From NCBI RefSeq assembly GCF_008042035.1, contig NZ_RDBL01000010.1, forward strand, positions 18,091 to 82,090: 64,000 bases of DNA. Direction: 5' to 3'. This DNA is from Streptomyces sp. col6 (GTDB taxonomy: Bacteria; Actinomycetota; Actinomycetes; Streptomycetales; Streptomycetaceae). Position numbers and translations under genes: made by a program. Below, piece by piece: positions 27,738 through 38,500 of this stretch; position 1 is the stretch's first letter; each line of letters begins with the position of its first letter. A model generated the notes under the pieces. That model saw only the letters and a program-made list of their open reading frames with translations, was not told the DNA's origin and did no database searches.

Positions 27738-28729
27738 ACGTGCTGAAATTCCACTTCGAACGGCGTACGGCGATACTCGTCGTCGTCCTGGTCGCCCTGA
27801 TGCTGGGGCTCGGCCTGCTCGGGCTGTGCTACGGGGCGTCATGGGCCCCGCCCGGCAAGGTGTTCGCCGTCCTGACCGGCTCCGAGCACTCCGTGGTGAT
27901 CCGGGACTGGCGTTTGCCGCGGGTGCTGGCCGGCCTGGTCTTCGGCGCCGCGCTCGGCGTCGCCGGCGCCATCTTCCAGAACCTCACCCGCAACCCCATG
28001 GGCAGCCCCGACGTCATCGGGCTGGACGCCGGCGCCTACACCGGCGCGCTGGTCGCCCTGACCGTACTGTCGGGCACGTCCGCGCAGCTCGCCACCAGCT
28101 CCGTGATCGGCGGACTGGCCGTCGCGGCCGCCATCTACCTGCTGTCGCTCGAACACGGCTTCTCGGGCCTTCGGCTGGTCGTGATCGGTATCGCCATCAA
28201 CGCGATGATGACCGCGGTCAACTCGTGGATCGTGCTCCGCGCGGACCTGGAGGTGGCGATCGCCGCCGTCGGCTGGAGCGCGGGCTCGCTCAACGGCGTG
28301 GGCTGGGAGGACCTCGGTATCCCCTTCACGGTGATCGCCGTCCTGCTGGCCCTGATGACCACCAAGGCCCACGCCATGCACCAGGCGTCGCTCGGTGACC
28401 CGATCGCCGTCACGACCGGCGTAGGACTCGACCGGCTGCGCCTGCTGATGGTCCTGGTCGGCGTCGGCTGCACCGCCACGGTGACCGCCGTGGCCGGGCC
28501 CATCGCGTTCATCGCGCTGGCCGCCCCGCAGATCGGCCGCCGGCTCGCCGGCGCTGCCGGGATCCCGCTGCTCCCGGCAGCACTGACCGGGGCGGTGCTC
28601 CTCCAGGGCGCCGACCTGGTGGCCCAGATGCTGCTGGCGCCCGTCGCGCTGCCCGTGGGCGTCGTGAGCACCGCGATCGGCGGTTGCTACCTGATCTGGC
28701 TGCTGACCAAGGAGGTGAGGCGCGCGTGA
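27734..28729 (+). CDS. FecCD-family siderophore permease (importer 2, second)
   Basis: 331 residues, GTG start overlapping the upstream stop. Landmarks: WRLPRVLAGLVFGAALGVAGAI, LTRNPMGSPDVIGLDAGAY, GWSAGSLNGVGWED, VTTGVGLDRLRL and GPIAFIALAAPQIGRRLAG. Partner of the preceding permease. The stop overlaps the ATPase GTG by 4 nt. Confidence 0.93.
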   Translation: MNVLKFHFERRTAILVVVLVALMLGLGLLGLCYGASWAPPGKVFAVLTGSEHSVVIRDWRLPRVLAGLVFGAALGVAGAIFQNLTRNPMGSPDVIGLDAGAYTGALVALTVLSGTSAQLATSSVIGGLAVAAAIYLLSLEHGFSGLRLVVIGIAINAMMTAVNSWIVLRADLEVAIAAVGWSAGSLNGVGWEDLGIPFTVIAVLLALMTTKAHAMHQASLGDPIAVTTGVGLDRLRLLMVLVGVGCTATVTAVAGPIAFIALAAPQIGRRLAGAAGIPLLPAALTGAVLLQGADLVAQMLLAPVALPVGVVSTAIGGCYLIWLLTKEVRRA

Positions 28730-29511
28730 CCGCACGCCTGACAGCGCGGGACATCACCCTGCGCTACGGAGACCGGGTCGTGTCCACGCGGCTGACCCTC
28801 GACATACCCGACGGCGCGTTCACCGCCATCGTCGGCCCCAACGCCTGTGGCAAATCAACGCTGTTGAGCGCCCTGGTACGGCTGCTCAAGCCGCACTCCG
28901 GACACGTGGAGTTCGACGGGCGCGAGGTCGGCGCCTTCGGCACCAAGGCGCTGGCCAAACAGCTCGGGTTCCTGCCTCAGGACCCGATGGCGCCCGACGA
29001 CATCAAGGTCCGCCAGCTGGTGGCCCGGGGACGCTTCCCGCACCAGTCGATGCTGGCCCTGTGGTCGCCCGAGGACCAGAAGGCCGTCGACGGGGCCATG
29101 GCCGCGGCCGGCGTCTCGGACCTCGTCGACCGGCCCGTACAGGAACTGTCCGGCGGACAGCGCCAGCGGGTCTGGATGGCCATGGTGCTCGCCCAGCAGA
29201 CGCCCTATCTGCTGCTGGACGAACCCACGTCGTTCCTCGACATCACCCACCAGTACCAACTGCTCGGCCTGCTCGCCAGGCTGCGCAACGAGGGCCGCAC
29301 CGTCGTCGCGGTCCTGCACGACATCAACCAGGCATGCCGGTTCGCCGACCACCTGGTGGCCATGAAGGCGGGTGCCGTGGTCGCCGAGGGCGACCCCGGG
29401 GACATCGTGGACGCCACGCTGATCAAGGACGTGTTCGACCTTCCCAGCGTCGTCGTCCCGGACCCTGTGACCGGCACTCCGATGGTCGTTCCCACACTGC
29501 AAGGAGAGTAA
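28726..29511 (+). CDS. FepC-type siderophore ABC ATPase (importer 2)
   Basis: 261 residues. Walker [11 protein letters not shown]-loop FLPQDPMAPDDIKV, signature LSGGQRQR, Walker B LLLDEPTSFLD, H-loop VLHDINQA and family end FDLPSVVVPDPVTGTPMVVP. The GTG at 28726 overlaps the permease stop. It ends 1 nt before the TTG of the NRPS gene, whose ribosome site lies inside its last codons, so expression of the NRPS is probably coupled to the importer. Confidence 0.93.
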   Translation: MTARLTARDITLRYGDRVVSTRLTLDIPDGAFTAIVGPNACGKSTLLSALVRLLKPHSGHVEFDGREVGAFGTKALAKQLGFLPQDPMAPDDIKVRQLVARGRFPHQSMLALWSPEDQKAVDGAMAAAGVSDLVDRPVQELSGGQRQRVWMAMVLAQQTPYLLLDEPTSFLDITHQYQLLGLLARLRNEGRTVVAVLHDINQACRFADHLVAMKAGAVVAEGDPGDIVDATLIKDVFDLPSVVVPDPVTGTPMVVPTLQGE

Positions 29512-29512
29512 G

Positions 29513-32500
29513 TTGACCACCGCGAGCGTGTCCCAGGACGGCCTCCTTCCCCTGACCGGCGCCCAACTGGGCATCTGGAACGCCCAGCGCATCGAACCCG
29601 ACTCGCCGTACTACGTCGTCGGCGACGTGATCGAGATATCCGGCGGCGAACCGGTCGACACGGACGCGCTCGCGCAGGCGGTCCGGGCCACCACCGAGGA
29701 GGCCGAGAGCCTGCGGCTCAGGGTGTACGAGACCCCCGAGGGCCCGCGCCAGGCGGTCGGTGACGAACCCGTCGCCCTGCCCCCGCTCGTCGACGTCAGC
29801 GCCGAGGCCGACCCGGCTGCGGCGGCCCAGGCGCTCGTCGACGCCGAACGCGCACGCCTCGCCGAGGCCTGCCGCGGCATGACGGACCGCCCGCTGTACT
29901 CGCGTACCGTCATCAAGCTCTCCGACCACGAGGTCTGGTACACCCAGCTCGGCCACCACCTCGTCTTCGACGGCTACACCGCCGCCCAGCTCGCCCGGCG
30001 CACCGCGGCCCACTACACCGCCCTGGTGCGCGGCACCGAGCCGCCCCGCTCCACGTTCGGCGCGTTCGCGACGCTCGTCGCCGAGGACACCGCCTACCGC
30101 ACGAGCGAACAGGCCGCCGAGGACCGTGCGTACTGGGTCGAACGCTTCACCCCGCTGCCCGAGGTCGACGCCGAGGACGGCCCCGGCAGCGGCGGCGCCC
30201 CCGCCCGCACGCTCACCGCGCGGGCCGCCCTCACCTCCGAGGAGACCGCCGCCCTGCGCGCCTTCGCCGATGCCGAGGGCGTCGCCTGGGGCCAGGCGCT
30301 CATCGCCTGCTACGCGGCGTTCCTGCACCGCATGCTGGGCCGCACCGACGTGGTCTTCGCGCTGCCCCTGATGTGCCGGACCGGCTCGGCCGCGCTGCGC
30401 ACCCCCTCCATGGCCGTCAACGTGCTGCCGATGCGGGTCACCGTGCGCGGCGGCGACCGGCTCGGCGAGCTGAGCCGCCAGGTCGCCACCGCCATGCGCG
30501 AGATGCGCGACCACCAGCGCTACCGGGGCGAGGACCTGCCCCGCGACCTCGGCGTGCCCGGCGCCGGCGCGCTGCTGCACGGGCGCGGGATCAACCTCAA
30601 GGCGTTCGACCTGACACTCGACTTCGCCGGGGCGGCCGGCGTCATGCGCAACGTCGCCGGCGGACCGCCCGAGGACATGGGCCTGAGCGTCCTGCCGACC
30701 CGCGACGGAGGGCTCCTGCTCGGCTTCGAGGTCGACGCCCGCGCCAAGGACCAGGCCGCCGTCGACAGCCTGATGAGCGGGCTGCGCGCCCTGCTGTCCG
30801 GGCTGATGGAGGGCCGGCCCGTCGGCCGGATCGCCCTCACCGCCGACGCCGGCGGACTGCTCGCCCAGTGGAGCCCGGCCGCCCTGCCCGGCACCCCCCT
30901 CGACGTACCCGCCGCGTTCGACGCGATGGCCGCCGCCGGACCCGATCGCACCGCCCTCGTCTGCGGCGGCGAACGGCTGACCGCCGCCGAACTCGCCGAC
31001 CGGGTGCACCGGGTGGCCCGCGCCCTGCGCGCCCGGGGCATCGGCGCCGAGGACATCGTCGCGCTCGCCCTGCCGCGCTCGGCCGACGCCGTCGTCGCCC
31101 TGCTCGCGGTGCTCGACGCGGGCGCCGCGTTCCAGCCGCTCGACGCCGCGCACCCGCCCGAGCGGCTGCGCGAACTCATCGACGACACCCGCCCCGCCCT
31201 CGTCCTCACCGACGGCACGGTCGAAGGACTGCCCTGGAAGGCGCTCCTCGACGAGGCCGCCGGCCTGTCGGGCGCCCCCCTCACGGCCGCCGAACTCTCC
31301 CGGCCCCGCGACCCCGGACACCTCGCCTACGTCATCCACACCTCCGGGTCGACCGGCCGGCCCAAGGGCGTACTCGGCCGCACCGGCGGCCTTGCCTCCC
31401 TGCTGCACCACCAGCGCTCCACGGTCGTCGCGGAAGCCGAACGGGCCACCGGCCGACAGTTGCGCGCCGCGCACACCTACTCCTTCGCCTTCGACTCCGC
31501 CTTCGAACACCTCGTCTGGCTGCTGTGCGGCCACGAACTGCACGTGTACGACGCCGACACCGCCCGCGACGCCGACGCCCTGCTCGCCGCGTACGCCCGC
31601 GACGGCATCGACATCGTCGACACCACCCCCTCGATGGCCACCCCGCTCATCGACGCCGGGCTGCTCGACCTGCCCCCGGCGCTGCTGCTCCTGGGCGGCG
31701 AGGCCACTCCGTCCGCGCTGTGGCGCCGGGTCGCCGCGTCGGGTATCCCCGCGCGCAACATGTACGGGCCCACCGAGGCCACCGTGGACGCCACCACCGC
31801 GCGCATCGACGACGGCGAACCGACCATCGGGAACCCCCTCGCCGGCACCCGGGTCTACGTCCTGGACAACGCCCTCCAGCCGGTCCCGTACGGCACGGCC
31901 GGCGAACTGTACCTGGCCGGACCCCACCTGGCCCGCGGCTACCTCGGCCGGCCCGGGGCCACCGCCGAACGATTCGTCGCCGACCCGTTCGGCGCGCCCG
32001 GCGAGCGGATGTACCGCACCGGCGACCTCGCCCGCTGGGTGCCCGGCCGGGGCCTGGAGTACGGCGGCCGGGGCGACGGACAGGTCAAGATCCGCGGCCA
32101 CCGCGTGGAGACCGGTGAGGTCGAGGAGGCGCTTGCCGCCCTGCCCGGCGTCACCGCGGCCGCCGCGCGGGTCCTCTCGTCCCGGCTTGTCGGCTACATC
32201 GTGTCCGCCTCCCTCACCGGCGACGAGGCACGCGCCCTGCTCGCCGAGCGGCTGCCCGAGCACATGGTCCCCGCCGCCGTCGTCGTGCTGAGCGGCCTGC
32301 CCGTCACCCCCAACGGCAAGCTCGACCGGGCCGCCCTGCCCGCCCCCGCCCTCGCCGGCGGCGGCCGGGAGCCGGGCACCGAACGCGAACGGCTGCTGTG
32401 CACCGTCCTCGCCGACGCGCTCGACATCGAACGGGTGAGCGTGGACGACGACTTCTTCGCCCTCGGCGGGGACAGCATCACCGCGATCACCGTCAGCAGC

Positions 32501-35500
32501 CGGCTCCGCGCCCTCGGCCTCGGGCTGCGCCCCAAGGATCTGCTGGCCCGCCGCACCTTCGCGGCGCTCGCCGCCTCCGCCGAACAGCTGGGGGAGACGG
32601 CCGGCCCGGCGGACGAGCCGGTCGGCCCGGTCCCGGCCCCGCCCATCGTGCGCGGCCTGCTCGACCCGCACCCCGACATCGACACGGTCGCCGGATACGC
32701 CCAGTGGACCGCCCTGCATGTCGACGCACTCACCCTCGACGAGCTGACCAGGGGCGTGCAGACCCTCATCGACCACCACGACGCCCTGCGGCTGCGCGTG
32801 GCCGACGGACCGGAGATCCTGCCCCGGGGCACGGTCCGCGCCGCCGTCGAGGAGGTCACCGGCGACGAGGTGACCGCCCTGGCCGCACGGCTGGCCGGTG
32901 CACTCGACCCGCGCACCGGCGACCTGGTGCGCGCCGCCCTGCTGCGCACGGAGGAGGGCACGGCGGACCGGCTGGTCCTCGTCGTGCACCACCTCGCCAT
33001 GGACGGCGTGTCCTGGCGCATCCTGCTCCCCGACCTCCACACCGCCTGCGCGGGGGGCACCCCCGAACCCGTCGGCACGTCCTGGCGGCGGCACGCCCAG
33101 GTCCTCGCCGAGCAGGGCAGCACCGGCGCCCGGCGCGGCGAACTCGACCACTGGCGTACGGCGTTGGGCGCATCGACCCGGCTGGGCGCCCGCCCGCTGG
33201 ACCCCGTACGCGACACCGTGGCCACCGCCCACCGCTCGGTCACGACCGCCTCGCCCGAGGCGACCGAGGCCCTGCTGACCACGCTGCCCGCCGCCTACCG
33301 GGCGGGCGTCGACGAGGTCCTGCTCGCCGCCCTCGCCCTCGCCCTGCGCGGCTGGGGGCTGCGCGGCGACGCCCTCACCGTCACCATGGAGGGCCACGGC
33401 CGCGAACATCTCGACCTGGCACGCACGGTCGGCTGGTTCACCAGTGAGTACCCCGTCCGCGTGCCCGCCTCCGACGACGTCCGTGAGACGCTGCGCGCCG
33501 CCAAGGAGGCCCGCCGCGCCGTCCCCGACGGCGGCGTCGGCTACGGAGTGCTGCGCCACCTCGACCACGAGGCAGCGGCGGAACTCGGCGCCGTCCCGCC
33601 GCCCGACGTACTGCTCAACTACCTGGGCCGGTTCGCCCCGTTGACCGCCGACGGCTGGCGGCTGCCCGACCACGACGCCTTCTCGGTCACCGAGCCCGGC
33701 GCCAAGGCCCTGGAACAGGTGCTGGCCCTCAACTGCTTCGTCCACGAGGGCCACGAACCCCGGCTCGCCGTCGAGTGGACCGCCGCCGGCGAGGTCCTGG
33801 GCACCGACGCCCTGGCCGCCCTCCAGGACGCCTGGGCCTCCGCGCTGGACGCGCTGGCCGCGCACGCCCTGCACACCACCGGCGGGCTCACCCCCTCCGA
33901 CCTGCCGCTGGTCGCACTCGGCCAGGACGCCATCGACGCCCTGGAGCGCACCGGCCGGGTCAGCGACGTGCTGCCCGCCACCCCGCTCCAGGTCGGCCTC
34001 TCCTTCCACACCCTGGTCCGGGACGACGCGGACGCCGACGTCTACGTCGTCCAGGCCGTGACCAGCCTGTCCGGGGAGCTGGAACCCGCACGGATGGAAC
34101 GCGCCGCCCGCGAACTGCTGCGCCGCCACCCCGCCCTCCGCGTCCACCTGGGCACGGCCGGGGACGACGTGGTGCAGGTGATCCCCGCCGACGTCACCCT
34201 GGACTGGCGGGAGGACGACGACTTCACCGAGGCGGCCCGCGTCGACCTGGAGCGCCCCTTCGACCCGGCCCGGCCGCCGCTCATCCGCTTCCTGCTCTCG
34301 CGCGTCGGGCCCGGCGAGCACAAGCTCGTCATCACCAACCACCACGCCCTGCTCGACGGCTGGTCCATGCCGATCGTCGGCCGCACCCTGCTCGCTATCT
34401 ACGCCGAACTCGGCGGCGGTCCGGCGGCCCCCGTCTCGCCACCGCTGTCGGAGTACTTCCGCTGGCTGGCCGGCCGGGACGAGGAGGCGTCGCTCACCGC
34501 GTGGCGCGAGGCGCTCGCGGGCGTCGACGACGCGACCCGGCTCGCGCCCGCGAGCACCGGCACCGCCGTCGAGCGGCCGGGCCGGGAGACCGTCGCCCTG
34601 AGCCGCGAGTTCAGCGACCGGCTGCGCGCCTTCGCCCGCGAACAGGGCATCACCCTGACCACGGTCCTCCAGACCGCGTGGGGCCTGCTGCTCGGCAGGC
34701 TCACCGGCCGCCACGACGTCGTGTTCGGCTGCCCGGTCTCCGGCCGGCCCGCCGAGGTCGACGGCGTCGAGTCGATGATCGGCCAGCTCGGCACCACGAT
34801 CCCGGTCCGCGTCCGGTACACCCGGGACCGCACGGTGACCGACCTCATGGCGCAGGTGCACGCGGAGAGCGTCGCCCTGGCCGAGCACCACCACGTCGGA
34901 CTGCCCGGCATCCAGCGGGCCGTGGGCATCGGTGAACTCTTCGACACCATGCTCGTCATGGAGAACTTCCCGCTCTCCAGCCGCACCCGCACCCCCCTCG
35001 CCCCGGGGCTCGACCTCACCGGCGTGGACATCACCGACGCCACCCACTACGCCCTCACCGTCATCGTGATCCCCGGCGACGAGATCACCATCGGCCTCGG
35101 CTACCAGCCCGGCGCCTTCGACGCGGACACCGTGCGCGACTACGGCCGCTGGCTGCACCACCTGCTGCGCGAGATCACCGAGGACCCGGCCCGGCCCGCG
35201 CTCGTGCTGCCCGCCCTCGACGCCGGCGAGCGCGCGCGCATGCTGCGCACCGGCACCGAGATCGTCGCGGCGAAGGAACGCGGCCACTGGCTGGAGGAGT
35301 TCGCCGCCTGGGTCCGGCGCAAGCCCGGCGCCGAGGCACTGGTCTGCCGCGACCGCAGCCTGTCGTACGACGAACTCGACCGGCAGGCCAACCGGCTCGC
35401 CCACGCTCTGATCGCCCAGGGCGTCCGGCCGCAGGACCCGGTCGCGGTCCTCATCGGCCGGGACATCGAGATGACCGTCGCCCTGTTCGGCGTGGCCAAG

Positions 35501-38500
35501 GCGGGCGCGGTGTACGTGCCGATGGACGCGAGCTACCCCCGTGAACGGCTCGCGTTCATGTTCGACGACATCTCCCCGGCCGCCGTCGTGACGACCGGCG
35601 CCGAACTGCCCGTCGACCGCGACGTCCCCGTCCTGCGCCTCGACGACCCGGCCACCCTCGCCTCCGTACCCGACACCGACCCGGCTGACGCGCGCGCCCG
35701 GCTCACCGACGACGCCCTCGCGTACGTCATCTACACCTCGGGCACCACCGGCCGCCCCAAGGGCGTCGGCGTCACCCACCGGGGCGTGCCCGACCTGATC
35801 GCCCTCCAGGAGGAGGTCGTCGGCGTCAGCGAGCACGACCGCTATCTGCACTTCGCGTCGACCAGCTTCGACGTGGCGTTCTGGCAGACCATGGTGCCGC
35901 TGCTGTCCGGCGGTACGTCGGTGATCGCGCCCGAGGAGGTGCGCGTACCCGGCGACGAACTCCTCGACTACATCGTGGAACACCGCGTCACCGGCGTGAA
36001 CCTGCTCCCCTCGTTCCTCGCCGCGATGCCCGACGACCGCACCGTCGACTCCGACGTGTTCTTCGTCGTCGGCGCCGAACGGCTCGACCCGGAGCTGGCC
36101 CACCGCTGGGGCCGGGGGCGCCGGGCGCTGTTCAACGCCTACGGGCCCACCGAGGTCACCATCAACTCCACCACCTGGCACTACGACCCGGACGACGAGG
36201 GACCGCTGCCCCTCGGCCGCCCCGACCCCAACGTCCGCGCCTATGTGCTCGACGGCGGACTCCAGCCCGTGGGCGTCGGCGTCACCGGCGAGCTGTACCT
36301 CGGCGGCCCGAGCCTGGCCCGCGGCTACCTCGGCCGCCCCGGGCTGACCTCCGGCGCGTTTGTCGCCGACCCGTTCGGCCCGCCCGGCACCCGCATGTAC
36401 CGCACCGGCGACCTGGTGCGCTGGCGCCACGACGGGCAGCTGGTGTTCCTCGGCCGCGCCGACCACCAGATCAAGGTGCGCGGCTTCCGCGTCGAGCTGG
36501 GCGAGATCGAGACCGCCCTCACCGGCCACCCCGACGTCCGCGCCAGTGCCGTCGTGATGCGCGAGGGCCGGCTCGTCGGCTACGTCATCCCGACCGACGA
36601 CGCCGACCTGGACACCGCCGCGGTGCGCGCGTACCTCGCCGAGTCGCTGCCCGACCACATGGTGCCGACCGCGCTCGTCCCGCTCGACCGCCTGCCGCTG
36701 AGCCCCAGCGGCAAGCTCGACGCCTCGGCGCTGCCCGCCCCGGCCACCGTGTCCGCCGCGCGCCGCGAACCGGCCACCGAGGCGGAGGCGCTGCTGCTCG
36801 CCGTGTTCCGGGACGTCCTCGGCCGCGACGACATCGGCCCCGACGACAACTTCTTCGACATCGGCGGCGACAGCATCGTCTCCCTCCAGCTGGTCTCCCG
36901 GGTCCGCCGCCAGGGGCTCGGGCTCAGCCCGAAGGACGTGTTCGACGGCGAGACCGTCGCGGGCATCGCCGCCCGTGCCCGCGCCCTGGAGGGCGAGGCC
37001 GCACCGGCCGTCGGCGACGCCCCGCTGACCCCGGTCATGCGCGACCTGCTGCACCGCGCCGGGAAGGCCGCCGACGGCTTCTGCCAGTGGGTGGAGGTCT
37101 GCGTACCGGCCGGCGGCGACGAGAAGACCTGGACGGCCGTGCTCGACGCCCTGCTGGCCCGGCACGACGTGCTGCGTGCCCGCCTCGGCGACGACGTGCT
37201 GCACATCCCGCCGGCCGGCGAGGTGACCGGTGCCGACGTCCTGACCCGCGTCCCGGCGGACGGCGACCCGCGCGCCGCCGCCGACGCCGCGACCGCAGCC
37301 GCTCGCGCGGCCATGGACCCGCGCACCGGACCGATGCTGCGCGCGGTCTGGGTGGACGCGGGCCGCGACCGGCCCGGCCGGCTCGTCCTGATCGCCCACC
37401 ACCTGGTGGCCGACGGGGTGTCCTGGCGCATCCTCCTCGACGACCTCCGGCACGCCCACGACGGCGGAGAGCTGATCCGGCACGGGCAGTCCTTCCTCGG
37501 CTGGGCCCGCACCCTGCGCGACGCCGACCGGCGCCCCGAACTCCCGCACTGGCGGCGGATGACCGCGACCGAGCCCCTCGCTCAGCCGCTCGACCCCGCC
37601 CGGGACACCGTGGCCACCGCGGCGCACCACGAGATCCGGCTCGACGCGGACGCCACCCGCGCCCTGATCACCACCCTGCCCGCCGCCCACCGCACCACAC
37701 CGGACGCCGTGCTTCTGACGGCGCTCGCCCAGGCGGTACGCGACTGGCGGGGCATCCCGGAACTCCTGGTCGCGCTGGAGAGCCACGGCCGCCCGCGCGA
37801 GGTCGACCTCTCGCAGACCGTCGGCTGGTTCACGGCCATCCACCCGGTCCGGCTCGACGCCGCCGACGACGTGCGGGCGGTCCGGGAACGGCTGCGCGCC
37901 CAGGGCGACGGCCTCGGCCACGGCATCCTCACCACGGCCGGCCTGACCGACCCGGTCCGCCCGGAGGTCGCCTGGAACTACCTCGGCCAGTACCCCGGCG
38001 CCCCGGAGACGGAGACGCCCTGGCAGCCGGCCCCGGACGCCGACCCGCTCGGCTCCGACGGTTCCGGCCCGATGCCCCTCCCGTACAGCCTCATGGTCAA
38101 CGCCCTGGTGCGTGACGACGCGCTCGGGGTGCGGATCACCTGGCCGGAAGCGCTGTTCAGCGGCGCGGAGATCGAGGAGCTGGGCCGGCACCTGAGGGCC
38201 GCGCTGCTGCGGGTCGCCGCCGCGCCGGAGATCAGCGCGCTCGGGGACCAGCCGGTCGCCGCCGTGCAGCCGCTCAGCCCCTTGCAGGAAGTGATGCTGC
38301 GGCACGCGCGGACCGAGCGCCCCGACCCGTACACCGTGCAGTCGGTGTTCTCGCTCGCCGGCCCGCTCGACACCGGGGCGCTGCGCGGCGCGGGCGACGA
38401 CCTGCTGGCCCGGCACCCCAACATGGGCGCCGTGTTCCCCGCCTCGCTGGGGGTCATTCCGGAATCGCCCCGGCCGGAGTTCCGCGTCACCGACACGCCG

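Noticed and set aside
30900..38200. A thioesterase or reductase domain hidden in the unassigned NRPS
   Set aside because: No GxSxG serine-hydrolase or NAD(P)H-binding release domain was found after the last T domain; the C-terminal 400 residues align with condensation-domain motifs only.
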